A stretch of DNA of 45,069 bases from Firmicutes bacterium UBA5389 (GCA_002409965.1 DHON01000052.1:1-45069); one strand, 5' to 3'. Numbered from the stretch's first letter, positions 8,076 through 16,202 are shown. Notes: generated by a model not told the origin, from the letters alone. A program made the numbers and translations.

Positions 8076-10073
8076 CTATGCCCCCTTCGCGTTTTCCACA
8101 TCTACGTACTTGGTAGACATGCCAAACGGCATGAATCTGCGCCCTCCAGCCTCGAAGAACTTGCCGAAGAATTCCACGTACTGAAGACGACTGGAATGGA
8201 CGTAAGCGCCTATGATGTTGATGAGTATGTTGAACAGGTGGCCAAACACCAGTCCAACGGCAGCGATTATCGGACCGACGATGGGTATGCCGGCCGGCCT
8301 GAGCATGAGATCGTTCATGACCGACGCCAGCACGGTGCTGGTGAACCCCAGGCCGAACAGCCTAGCATACGACACTACATCGCTGATGTACCCAGTGGTA
8401 TTGTAGAGCGACAGCAGGCCGGAGCCGATGCGCATTATTGGGTTTTTCTGGTTACGGCCCTGCGTGAGTACGAGGCCTACCGCAGATAGCAGCAGCAGTT
8501 TGCGCCCTGCCGATGCAATCGCCGGCCCGTTTGACCCAAGATACCCGCCGCCCAGCGCGAGGCCGATGCTCGTGAGGAACACGAGCCAGAATACCTGGTC
8601 GAATAGGGCTGAAGCCCAATCGCCGCGGCGCACGTTGTCGTACGCCTTGAGGATGATGCCTACGTAAATCTGGATCACACCAAGGACGAAGGAGAGAATG
8701 AGAAACTTGGTCGGCTCCTCCATCGGGTCAAACAGAATAGCCGTGCGCCAACCGAAGAGGCGCTGCAACAGGTCGCCTGCCCATCCGCCCAGCATCGCGC
8801 CGACAAACACCGTAGCCAGCCCGCTCATGATGAGCAGGTTGAGAAATTGCCGGCCCGTGCCACGCGCGTGGGTCTTGGCGATGAGCCAGTAGGCCAAGGC
8901 GGCGATGATGATGCCGTATACCGCGTCAGTCATGCACAGCCCGAAGAAGATGAGAAAGAACGGACCCAGAAACGGGCTTGGGTCCAAAGATCCGGGCTTA
9001 GGATACCCCATCATCTTGGTGACGGGCTCGAAAGCCGAGCTGAGTCTGGTATTCTCCAGTTCCACCGGGGGTTCCTCGTCGTCACGAGGAGGCCGGTCAA
9101 GCACAACAATGTCGTCAGCGAGCTGTTCCATAGCGGCTCGCAGCTCCTCTAGGCGTTTGAGCTGCACCCATCCCTGAACGGCGAAAACACGTTCCGTCCC
9201 GCCGTACTTGCCTATCATCTCGAGCCTGGCGCGCTCCAGCGCATAAGAGTCGTACAGCGCGAACGCGCGCGGCCTTTCCTCTACCAGAGCATCGATATCC
9301 CGCTCGATTTCCTCCCGCTTGGCCTGAATCGATTGAAGATCCTGCTCCAGCTGGGCGATGATATCAGATGGAACGCCCTCATACTGCTCGAAGCTCACCC
9401 GGGCAAACCCTGCCTGCGCCAGGGTACGCAGAGCATCGTCGGCAACACTCATGGGATACGCCACTATCAGACGAACCTTGTCCTTCTCGGCAGCGATCAC
9501 ATCCCATGATAGGCCCGGCACTGTCTCCGCCGCCTCCACAAGCGCCTCTTCGTACGAGCGCGCCTCGGCCGTGCCCAGCGCCAATCCAATGTGCTTGCCC
9601 GAAACGAACCGCTCCACAGGAATGCGCAGTGCCGTCCAGGGCTCAAGGAACTCAATTGCGGTAACAATACGGGTTTCGGCGGCGGCAAGATCTGCCAGCG
9701 ACTGCTCGACCGCCCTCGCCATGGCATAGATTCGGTGGGCATTGTCGGCACCATTCTGAATGTACGACTCCCATTCGTCGTCAGTCAGACGAAGGCGATA
9801 GCCGGTGAAATTCTCGATAGCATTCTTGTGCAACCGCCGATGCCGGCCCATAACGTCTATGGAGTGCTTGACTTCCGACAGCAGGGCATCTACCTGCGCA
9901 AGACGGGAGGAGGGGTCACATGGACACGCAAGCCCAGCCGTGCCGGCCTCGGCAGTGTCCTCGTTGAAGTCGCTCACCTCGACAGTGCCAAGACGCTGCA
10001 GAGCGCTGGTCACGTCGCCGATCTCGGACTCGTGGCCCAAGACGGCGACTCTTCTCATCTCAGAGATCGCCAA
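8076..10073 (-). CDS. ntpI: V-type ATPase subunit I (membrane stator)
   Basis: Stator subunit forming the ion path against the K ring. 665 residues. The N-terminal half is cytosolic with coiled coils (about residues 90-125 and 235-270). From about residue 370 there are seven or eight membrane segments, including the FGLCMTDAVYGII and SYARLFGLGFTSTVLA segments; the latter carries the conserved essential Arg. Start is either TTG 10073 or ATG 10058 (MRRVAVLGHE); the latter follows the upstream stop (TGA at 10062-10060) by one base and fits homologues better. Gap of three bases to ntpK. Confidence 0.93.
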   Translation of the reverse strand: MAISEMRRVAVLGHESEIGDVTSALQRLGTVEVSDFNEDTAEAGTAGLACPCDPSSRLAQVDALLSEVKHSIDVMGRHRRLHKNAIENFTGYRLRLTDDEWESYIQNGADNAHRIYAMARAVEQSLADLAAAETRIVTAIEFLEPWTALRIPVERFVSGKHIGLALGTAEARSYEEALVEAAETVPGLSWDVIAAEKDKVRLIVAYPMSVADDALRTLAQAGFARVSFEQYEGVPSDIIAQLEQDLQSIQAKREEIERDIDALVEERPRAFALYDSYALERARLEMIGKYGGTERVFAVQGWVQLKRLEELRAAMEQLADDIVVLDRPPRDDEEPPVELENTRLSSAFEPVTKMMGYPKPGSLDPSPFLGPFFLIFFGLCMTDAVYGIIIAALAYWLIAKTHARGTGRQFLNLLIMSGLATVFVGAMLGGWAGDLLQRLFGWRTAILFDPMEEPTKFLILSFVLGVIQIYVGIILKAYDNVRRGDWASALFDQVFWLVFLTSIGLALGGGYLGSNGPAIASAGRKLLLLSAVGLVLTQGRNQKNPIMRIGSGLLSLYNTTGYISDVVSYARLFGLGFTSTVLASVMNDLMLRPAGIPIVGPIIAAVGLVFGHLFNILINIIGAYVHSSRLQYVEFFGKFFEAGGRRFMPFGMSTKYVDVENAKGA

Positions 10074-10386
10074 ATGAGCTCAACACCTTCCGGACCGCGA
10101 GCTCAAGCGCCTTCTCCCAATTGGCCTTCGCGGTGCCGTTCACTTCGTCCACACGCGCTTCAATGAGTTTCCTGGCCTTGCTTGCTTCGGCCTCGATGCG
10201 GCCCCGAGAGGCATTCGAGATCTCCGCGGCCTCGATGCGGGCCTTCTCCGCCGCCTGCTGCACAGCACGGTTCCCAGTCGCATCGGTCGCCGCAACGCGC
10301 GCTTTAGCCTCGTCGTAGGCATTTCTGACGATCTCATCAGCTTCTCGCTCAACAGCTCGAATACGGTCTATAGCCTCAACGCTCAT
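10060..10386 (-). CDS. ntpF: V-type ATPase peripheral stalk subunit (H/G-like)
   Basis: First gene of the operon. 108 residues, nearly all a charged, Ala-rich helix (IDRIRAVEREADEIVRNAYDEA onward), which is what the coiled-coil partner of subunit E looks like (NtpF in Enterococcus hirae, AtpH in archaeal naming). GGGGGTG lies about seven bases before ATG 10386. Assignment rests on length, coiled-coil character and operon position more than on motifs. Confidence 0.85.
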   Translation of the reverse strand: MSVEAIDRIRAVEREADEIVRNAYDEAKARVAATDATGNRAVQQAAEKARIEAAEISNASRGRIEAEASKARKLIEARVDEVNGTAKANWEKALELAVRKVLSSFGDL

Positions 10387-10444
10387 GCAGGTACACCCCC
10401 AAATTGGGCAAAGAAGACGAGTTATGCCTCATAGTCCAAGTGGG

Positions 10445-10473
10445 ATTATACTATACCGCAGCGTGATCCGCAA
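10445..10473 (-). promoter_or_regulatory. V-ATPase operon promoter
   Basis: On the minus strand TTGCGG (10473-10468), a 17-base spacer and a perfect TATAAT (10450-10445) form a housekeeping-type promoter. It sits about 58 bases ahead of the first V-ATPase gene and just behind the hairpin that ends spo0A. The same pair of hexamers with the same spacer occurs in front of the tRNA gene at 11770-11798. Confidence 0.75.
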
Positions 10474-10478
10474 TAACC

Positions 10479-10508
10479 GAGCGGCGGGTCCGCCGAGACC
10501 CGCCGCTC
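10479..10508 (-). terminator. Hairpin after spo0A
   Basis: A perfect 12-base-pair stem (10479-10490 with 10497-10508) and 6-base loop lies 28 bases beyond the spo0A stop and just before the V-ATPase promoter. It is strong but followed only by GGTTATT, a poor U-tract, so termination may be partial or factor-dependent. Confidence 0.6.
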
Positions 10509-10536
10509 ACGCCCGCGAATGGAGGACGCCCGGATC

Positions 10537-11376
10537 TTACTGTGCATGCTCCAGCATCTCGAGCCGAAGTTCTTCGGCTATCTTGGCGATGAAGAACGAG
10601 TTGGTCGGAGGCTTGCCGTTTCGCAGATTGACTGCATATCCGAACACCTTGTTGATGCAGTCCGGGTTGCCCTGCTTCCACGTCTTTTGAATAGTGTACC
10701 TGATGGCAGCCTCCACTATGAGCGGCGTAGTGCCGTACTTCTCAGCAACCTTTGGGTAGAGCGACTTCGTAACGGCGCCGAGAAGCCCGATGTCGCGGGT
10801 TACTAGAACGATGGTTTCCTTTATATAGCAGTATCCTTTGAAGTATGTAGGCACCCCAAGGTTGTACAGAATTCGGGTCGTCTCCGTCTCCAGATCGAAC
10901 TGCGCCCCTCTCGGCCTGCGGTCCCCGTCCCGCTCCCGAGAGCGCTCACGCGCGCAATAGGCCCTATCTGCCTTTGGCTTCGCGATGGCGGGCTCCACGT
11001 GTACCACCTGGCGTATTCGGCTTATGAGATTGTCGCGATCGAACGGTTTCAACAGGTAGTAGTCGGCGCCGAGCCGCGCGCATCTGCGCACCATGTCCTC
11101 CTCTTCAAAGGCTGACAGAACCACGATCCGAGGCCGATGCTCGAGTCCCAGATCATCCAGCTGGCTCAGCACTCCCATTCCGTCAAGATATGGCATGATT
11201 ATGTCCAGAAGAACAACGTCCGGCCGGGTCTGGACGATCATATCAAGGCCCTGCACCCCATCGTACGCCACGCCCACAAGGTCCATGTCCTCCTCTTCCC
11301 GAAGGAGAGCCTCGATCACTTCACACAGGTCTTTGTTGTTCTCGATCACCAGAACTCTGGTCTTCTCTCCCGCCAA
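10537..11376 (-). CDS. spo0A: Spo0A-like sporulation response regulator
   Basis: Response regulator with an N-terminal receiver (Asp58 in VLLDIIMP, Ser in place of the switch Thr, Lys in LLKPF) and a C-terminal Spo0A DNA-binding domain (LGAVTKSLYPKVAEKYGTT). The Arg/Asp-rich linker (about 130-160) is longer than in Bacillus subtilis; total about 279 residues. I chose TTG 11376 because GGGGGG lies seven bases upstream. Oddities: the acidic pocket that is ADDN in B. subtilis reads IENN here, and the recognition helix that reads SRVER there is LIVEA here. Fold and family are secure, but its DNA target and activation may differ. No phosphorelay partner is adjacent. Confidence 0.88.
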   Translation of the reverse strand: MAGEKTRVLVIENNKDLCEVIEALLREEEDMDLVGVAYDGVQGLDMIVQTRPDVVLLDIIMPYLDGMGVLSQLDDLGLEHRPRIVVLSAFEEEDMVRRCARLGADYYLLKPFDRDNLISRIRQVVHVEPAIAKPKADRAYCARERSRERDGDRRPRGAQFDLETETTRILYNLGVPTYFKGYCYIKETIVLVTRDIGLLGAVTKSLYPKVAEKYGTTPLIVEAAIRYTIQKTWKQGNPDCINKVFGYAVNLRNGKPPTNSFFIAKIAEELRLEMLEHAQ

Positions 11377-11435
11377 GCTTATTCCCCCCAAATTCACGTA
11401 CATACTGGAGTGCCATCGATTAACGCAACTGAACA

Positions 11436-11470
11436 ATTCTCCGGCTCGAATGAGACTCCTCCCCTCATTC
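11436..11470 (-). promoter_or_regulatory. Candidate sigma-H-like promoter and inverted repeat of spo0A
   Basis: On the minus strand GGAGGAGTC, 11 bases, then GGAGAAT resembles the sigma-H pattern (RnAGGAwWW, 11-12 bases, RnnGAAT). It has mismatches in the A/T-rich end of the -35. The expected start lies about 50 bases before the TTG codon. A perfect 7-base inverted repeat (GAATGAG/CTCATTC, 11448-11454 and 11464-11470) overlaps the -35 and could be an operator. Sigma-H control of spo0A is known in Bacillus; here it is inference. Confidence 0.35.
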
Positions 11471-11603
11471 TGCACTTTCTAACAGTGTATTCGCATATTT
11501 CTCGACAATTGCGCCACATTCTGAGTCGAATGCTGTCGTGTTGACGCGAATGTGGCCCTCCCTTGGCAGAATCATGCCGGCATCGTCCCGAACATCACGA
11601 AAC

Positions 11604-11657
11604 TTCGGGCCCTCTCGCCACCGGCGCAACGAAGCGCCAACGCATAGAGGGCCCGAA
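11604..11657. repeat. Nested inverted repeat after tRNA-Arg
   Basis: A perfect 12-base inverted repeat (11604-11615 with 11646-11657) encloses a second 5-base-pair hairpin (11623-11627 with 11634-11638). On the minus strand six T's separate it from the tRNA 3' end, so it begins immediately after the probable tRNA termination point. It is not followed by a T-run in either direction. Confidence 0.6.
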
Positions 11658-11664
11658 AAAAGAA

Positions 11665-11739
11665 TGGCGCGCCTAGCAGGAATTGAACCTGCGCACCCGG
11701 CTCCGGAGGCCGGTGCTCTATCCACTGAGCTATAGGCGC
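11665..11739 (-). tRNA. tRNA-Arg (anticodon CCG)
   Basis: The minus strand folds as a full cloverleaf. Acceptor GCGCCTA pairs with TAGGCGC. The D arm is GCTC-AGTGGATA-GAGC. The anticodon stem CCGGC/GCCGG carries loop CTCCGGA, giving anticodon CCG (codon CGG, Arg). The T arm is GCAGG-TTCAATT-CCTGC. Discriminator G and an encoded CCA follow. TTCTTTTTT directly after CCA probably ends transcription. Confidence 0.96.
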
Positions 11740-11769
11740 ACACACATCCATATTCCATTGTGTACGTGT

Positions 11770-11798
11770 ATTATACTCTTCCCCGTATCCGTCCGCAA
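11770..11798 (-). promoter_or_regulatory. tRNA-Arg promoter
   Basis: TTGCGG (11798-11793), 17-base spacer, TATAAT (11775-11770) on the minus strand, about 30 bases ahead of the tRNA 5' end. Hexamers and spacing are identical to the V-ATPase promoter. Confidence 0.75.
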
Positions 11799-11825
11799 GC
11801 CACTCGAGCCGTCCTCACGTCCGCC

Positions 11826-12665
11826 TCACGCCTGCGTCACGGCTATTCCCAGCATGCCCGCGCCTCCGTGCACGGCCATGGACCCTCCCATCTCAGCGAA
11901 GTGGACCTCGTCGAATTGGATCATCTGCCTCGCGTCCTCGAGCAGGGCACGCGCGTCATCCAGGGCATTGGTATGCATGATTACTATCCGCGAGGCTCTT
12001 CCGCCGCACGCTCTGGCGGCCAGCTCCACGGTGCGGCGCACGGCCCCGCGGAAGGTGCGCACTCGCTCAACCGCCTCAACCATTCCATCGCGTACACCCA
12101 GGATGGGGTTGATCGAAAGCAGCGAAGCCACCCACGCCTGCACCTGTGGAACTCGTCCGCTGCGCCGCAGGTACTTCAGGGTCGGCAGGGCCACAAACAC
12201 GCTGGTGGTGTCCATCGCCCGCCGGATGACTCGCATTACCTCTTCGTGTCCGCCTCCGCCAAGCGCTGCCTCGGCGGCGGCCATGGCGATTAGGCCAGTG
12301 CCTAAGCTGGCAGTCTGAGTATCTACGATAGTGATGCGCGCGCCTTCGATCATCTGAGAGGCTAGCCGGGCAGCCTGGCATGTGCCGCTGCCTTTGGATG
12401 TGAGATGGACTGATATGATCTCATCGCACTCGCCCACGAGTCCCTTGTACATCTGGACAAAGTCACCCGGGGCAGGCTGAGAGGTGGTGGGAAGGACAGG
12501 CTCGTCCAGCCGTCTGTAGAATTCGTCTATGGTGAGATCGCGCCCTTCCTTGTATGAGTCAGTTCCGAATTGCACCTGTATGGGCACGATTTCGATACCG
12601 TTCTTCTCTATGACTTCCTGAGGGACACCGCTGGAACTGTCGGTGACTATCTTGACCCGCGACAC
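11826..12665 (-). CDS. DegV family fatty-acid-binding protein
   Basis: Member of the DegV/FakB family; FakB proteins present bound fatty acids to the FakA kinase. About 279 residues. The N-terminal VKIVTDSSSGVP, the middle TTSQPAPGDFVQMY and HLTSKGSGTCQAA, and the C-terminal GMLGIAV end are all family hallmarks. The frame opens at TTG 12683, but GGGGAGGAG followed five bases later by GTG 12665 marks the start. It lies 50 bases after a sigma factor gene. No fakA-like kinase is in the window. Close linkage to plsY and a lipid kinase fits a lipid-related role, but that is inference. Confidence 0.92.
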   Translation of the reverse strand: MSRVKIVTDSSSGVPQEVIEKNGIEIVPIQVQFGTDSYKEGRDLTIDEFYRRLDEPVLPTTSQPAPGDFVQMYKGLVGECDEIISVHLTSKGSGTCQAARLASQMIEGARITIVDTQTASLGTGLIAMAAAEAALGGGGHEEVMRVIRRAMDTTSVFVALPTLKYLRRSGRVPQVQAWVASLLSINPILGVRDGMVEAVERVRTFRGAVRRTVELAARACGGRASRIVIMHTNALDDARALLEDARQMIQFDEVHFAEMGGSMAVHGGAGMLGIAVTQA

Positions 12666-12715
12666 GTGAACTCCTCCCCTCAACGTACGTTAGACGAGAG
12701 GCGAGGCCGAAAGTG

Positions 12716-13312
12716 TCACGACTGGACCACACCGGGCAAGAATACCCTGATGTTGATCCGAACTTGCCTGCGGGCGCGGGCCAGGCGCGAACGAACGCTC
12801 TCGATGGAGCAGCCCATCGCATCCGCGATATCCCTGTACGACAAGCTTCCCATCTCCCGCATGACGAACACAGCCCGGTCAAGGTAGGGCAATGCCGCCA
12901 CGGCGCGCTCTATCGCCTCGCGCTGCTCGGCGCGGATGGCTTCCTCCTCAGGCTGTGCGACAGCGCCGGAAGCGACTGCCCTGCTCGCCCCTGGGGCGCC
13001 AGTCGCGCCCTCGTCGTCCGCGTGCATCGCATCCAGCGATGCACACTCACTGGCAGCGGACTTGCGCGCAAAATCACAGCAGACGTTGGCGATTATGCGG
13101 TAAAGCCATGTCGGGAAGGAGCTGTCCCATCTGAAGCTACCAATCGAACGGAACGCCCTGAGGAGCGCTTCCTGGACGATGTCTTCCACATCCTGACGTG
13201 CGCCGGCTATCTGCTTCGCCATTTTCGCCGCGGTGTCGGCATAGGCCTCAAATAGCTCATTGACCGCGCTCTTGTCGCCCGAGCGCGCACGCTCATAGAT
13301 TCTGTCGTCCAT
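12716..13312 (-). CDS. ECF-type RNA polymerase sigma factor
   Basis: Sigma-70 family, extracytoplasmic function type, about 198 residues. Region 2 (AVNELFEAYADTAAKMAKQ ... DVEDIVQEALLRAF ... FPTWLYRIIANVCCDFARK) and region 4 (ALPYLDRAVFVMREMGSLSYRDIADAMGCSIESVRSRLARAR) are complete. An Ala/Gly/Asp-rich linker of about 45 residues joins them, longer than usual. The frame opens at 13453 but that would overlap the preceding gene; I use ATG 13312 (MDDRIYERARSGD) behind GGTGATGG. No anti-sigma factor is adjacent, so its stimulus is unknown. Confidence 0.9.
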   Translation of the reverse strand: MDDRIYERARSGDKSAVNELFEAYADTAAKMAKQIAGARQDVEDIVQEALLRAFRSIGSFRWDSSFPTWLYRIIANVCCDFARKSAASECASLDAMHADDEGATGAPGASRAVASGAVAQPEEEAIRAEQREAIERAVAALPYLDRAVFVMREMGSLSYRDIADAMGCSIESVRSRLARARRQVRINIRVFLPGVVQS

Positions 13313-13346
13313 ACCATCACCAGCATTTGTTGGCTCGCGCCGGCGT

Positions 13347-15317
13347 TCAGTCGCCGGCAGAGCGAAATGGGGATCCCACGGTCGTTCCTGGATAGTAATG
13401 CTCAAGAATCGCTCGGTAGCTATATCCTGCCCGGGCCATCGCCCTGGCGCCATACTGGCACATCCCGACTCCGTGCCCGTATCCCGCCCCGGAGAACACG
13501 AATGCGGCAGGCGGGTCCCCTTCGGAGTCCACCACGAACACCCCGCTCTTGATGGCCACAGTGCCTCCCAGCGCCGCCCGGATCGCGTATTCGCCAGCTA
13601 CATCATACTCACCTTCGGTCGTCGTCACCCGCACACGAAGGGCCGACCCGCGCGGGGTCCTTTCAATCACTGCAATACTGATGATCCACGACCGCGAAGG
13701 TTCAAGGCGGCCGATGATAGGCTCCAAGATCGTCGCCAGCTGGCCGGCGGTGTAGTCCGCTCTCCATCTATATCCGTCGGACCCGTAGCAAAAGTCCCGC
13801 TCGCTGGGCGCGGCTATCACGGCGCGCAGGGACGCCTCATCGCGGATCGCATCGTCGCCAACCTCACCGTCGACAGGCAGGTCCTCCTGCGCAGCCGATG
13901 CGCTGCAGTGCACCCCGCGCATGTAGGGCACATCGAATCGCCACACAGCCTCGGCGCTCTCCGTCACGCCCCCACAGCAAGCGTGGTACTTGGCGCAGGG
14001 CGCAGGTCGGCCATCGTAGAAGAGAACCTCGCCTCGCGTCGAGTCCACCGCGCGCCGAGCGTCCGGCCGCGCCAGCTCGGCCGCTGCGCCACGGTAGACC
14101 TGGCAGTGCGTAGATGAGCAAATGGCGAAAGGCTCTTCGCCGTGGCGCGCGGAAAGCTCCAGCGCCTCAGTTCGACACACCACTGCCTGGGCTCGAAGCG
14201 CCTCCTGGGGCGCGCGCGCGCCGATCTCGTATGGAACCACGCCCGCGACATAATCTTCAAGGCTCAGGATGTTGACTGTATACATCTCTCCGGACTCGCC
14301 GCGCACCAGTTCGAACCGGCCTCGGAATACATCGGCAGGAGACCCAAGCCATATCAAAGAGGCATCGGAATCGCGCCCGGAGCCCGAGCCAACGGCGACG
14401 ACCTCCACACCCACAGAGCCTTCAAAGCAAACGCGCATTCCATCAGGGGATATGCAGGCAATACCGCTCACCGCGTCCGGCTCGAACACTGCAAAAGGCA
14501 TCTCCGGGCCGCCCCCTATTCGCAGAAGGGTATCGCCCGAACTCGAGCCCAGCGTCACCTGCGCGGGCAGGCCGACTATCCCCACTCTGACCAACACCGG
14601 CTCGTCCGCATCGGACATCGCATGGGCCGTCGCATCGGCCGTCTCATCGCCCGCCGCGTCCGCTATCGCCCCCGCCACAGCAGGCGTGCCAAGCGGCATC
14701 GCAAGGCAAAGCCCGATGCCCAAGGCGAGCGCCACTAATCCCCGCCCCCTCGCGCGCCGCCCGGAACCGGGGGCGAGGGCATCCGGAACATGCCGCAAAC
14801 AGATGACAGCGCCCATCACGCCCAGATACAGTATGCGCGGTCGCGACAGCCCGCACACCCGTCCCATGAGAGGCAGACACGCAGCAGCTATCGCAGACGC
14901 CCTCGGAACCGAATGGAGCGCTAGGCGCAGCCCCAGCCAGAGCGCGCCTGCGGGCAACACCGCCGCCGGCGCAGTCAGCAAACACGATCCAAAGAATGTG
15001 GCAATGGCCTTCCCGCCTGCGAATCCGAACCATAGGGGCAGCATGTGTCCGAGCACTGCCGCCGCCCCCGACGCCATCTGACCGGATGCTCCTCCAATCA
15101 CCTGCCCGACCAGAGCAGCGGCGACTCCCTTGACCGCATCGCAGCATGTCACGAGAGCCCCGTACCCAAACCCGAGTAGCCTCCCGATGTTGGCGCCCCC
15201 GGCGGTGCCTGATCCATGCTCTCGTACATCGATGCCTGCTGCTATCCTACCCACAATGACAGCCCAGGATATCGAGCCTATACAGTAGCCGGCTACGGCG
15301 GCGAGAAGCAGTCTCAC
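13347..15317 (-). CDS. PlsY-SpoIID fusion protein (acyltransferase plus lytic transglycosylase)
   Basis: One 656-residue frame joins two proteins. Residues 1-185 are PlsY, which makes lysophosphatidate from glycerol 3-phosphate and acyl phosphate. GHMLPLWFGFAGGKAIAT matches its second motif, but the first motif reads SGTAGGANIGR rather than the usual SGN-x-GATN, and the third is weak. Residues 188-215 are a basic stretch then a hydrophobic segment. Residues 240-656 are a SpoIID/LytB domain with SLEDYVAGVVPYEI (probable catalytic Glu), LRAQAVVCRTEAL, STHCQVYRG and GYGHGVGMCQYGARAMA. Start is GTG 15317 behind GGAGGTG. A GTG at 14735 with AGGGGGCGGGG ahead could also start a separate SpoIID protein whose signal peptide is the joining segment. 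Confidence 0.88.
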   Translation of the reverse strand: MRLLLAAVAGYCIGSISWAVIVGRIAAGIDVREHGSGTAGGANIGRLLGFGYGALVTCCDAVKGVAAALVGQVIGGASGQMASGAAAVLGHMLPLWFGFAGGKAIATFFGSCLLTAPAAVLPAGALWLGLRLALHSVPRASAIAAACLPLMGRVCGLSRPRILYLGVMGAVICLRHVPDALAPGSGRRARGRGLVALALGIGLCLAMPLGTPAVAGAIADAAGDETADATAHAMSDADEPVLVRVGIVGLPAQVTLGSSSGDTLLRIGGGPEMPFAVFEPDAVSGIACISPDGMRVCFEGSVGVEVVAVGSGSGRDSDASLIWLGSPADVFRGRFELVRGESGEMYTVNILSLEDYVAGVVPYEIGARAPQEALRAQAVVCRTEALELSARHGEEPFAICSSTHCQVYRGAAAELARPDARRAVDSTRGEVLFYDGRPAPCAKYHACCGGVTESAEAVWRFDVPYMRGVHCSASAAQEDLPVDGEVGDDAIRDEASLRAVIAAPSERDFCYGSDGYRWRADYTAGQLATILEPIIGRLEPSRSWIISIAVIERTPRGSALRVRVTTTEGEYDVAGEYAIRAALGGTVAIKSGVFVVDSEGDPPAAFVFSGAGYGHGVGMCQYGARAMARAGYSYRAILEHYYPGTTVGSPFRSAGD

Positions 15318-15320
15318 GGG

Positions 15321-16202
15321 CTACACCTCCCCGACAACCACATCGATGCCTCCGGGGACAAGCTCCACTTCCATCTCGGCGGCCTCGAACACCTCGCCGT
15401 CCACATGATATGTTTCCGTCCGCGAGCACGAGATGTGCACTGACCGTGCCCGCAGCATCTGGACCTCGGGCATAGTCACGTGTGTGCCCCGGATCACCCG
15501 GGGGAAGCAGTAGAGGAACCTGAGTATGGGAACGTTGTCGACAATGCACACGTCGAGCATCCCATCGTCGATCTCGGCGCCCGGGCAGATATACATTCCT
15601 CCGCCGTAGCTCTTCCAGTTGGTCGCGGCAACGAGCAGAGGGGACTTGGAGATCTCGCGGCCATCGGCCACGATGCGCACGGGATTTGGCCGGAAAGACC
15701 ATATGACGCTAATGACTGCAAATATGTATGTCCATATCCCGCCTAGGCGCTTGAAGCGTTCATTCGCGGCTTTGGTCACCCGGGCGTCGAAACCCGCGCC
15801 GAAACTGGAAGCGAAGTATCTATCGTTCACCCGGCATAGATCCATGGGGCGCCTTTGCCCACGCGCAAGGACACGACACGCCGCCGCTACATCGCCCTTT
15901 GGAACCCCCAAGGCATTGGCGAAGTCGTTCCCAGTGCCCACAGGTATCACCGCAAGCGCCGCCCCGGTTCCGGCTATGCCGTTGATCACCTCGTTGACCG
16001 TGCCATCGCCGCCCATGGCGCACACGACATCGCAGCCATGCTCGGCGGCTGCCCGCGCCATCGCAATGGCATCGCCCGGGCAAGAAGTCCTGACTAAGTC
16101 GAAATCAGCTCCGAGGTCGGTGAGGGCGCGCACTGCCGCTGCTTCGTCTTCTGCTGCTCGTCCGTGCCTAGCGTTGGGATTGAGTATGACTTTGACACGC
16201 AC
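15321..16202 (-). CDS. Diacylglycerol kinase family lipid kinase (YegS/DgkB-like)
   Basis: Soluble lipid kinase phosphorylating diacylglycerol or a related lipid. About 293 residues. It has VILNPNARHGRA at the N-terminus, the nucleotide motif GGDGTVNEVINGIAG and IPVGTGNDFANALG, then the beta-rich C-terminal domain ending in YHVDGEVFEAAEMEVELVPGGIDVVV. The open frame begins at 16274, but GGGGGG seven bases before GTG 16202 marks the start. Only three bases separate it from the PlsY-SpoIID gene, so phosphatidate recycling and phospholipid initiation are encoded together. Confidence 0.92.
   Translation of the reverse strand: MRVKVILNPNARHGRAAEDEAAAVRALTDLGADFDLVRTSCPGDAIAMARAAAEHGCDVVCAMGGDGTVNEVINGIAGTGAALAVIPVGTGNDFANALGVPKGDVAAACRVLARGQRRPMDLCRVNDRYFASSFGAGFDARVTKAANERFKRLGGIWTYIFAVISVIWSFRPNPVRIVADGREISKSPLLVAATNWKSYGGGMYICPGAEIDDGMLDVCIVDNVPILRFLYCFPRVIRGTHVTMPEVQMLRARSVHISCSRTETYHVDGEVFEAAEMEVELVPGGIDVVVGEV

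Noticed and set aside
11465..11758. 97-codon minus-strand frame between tRNA-Arg and spo0A
   Set aside because: It reads through the whole tRNA and the nested inverted repeat; its start region is tRNA sequence.
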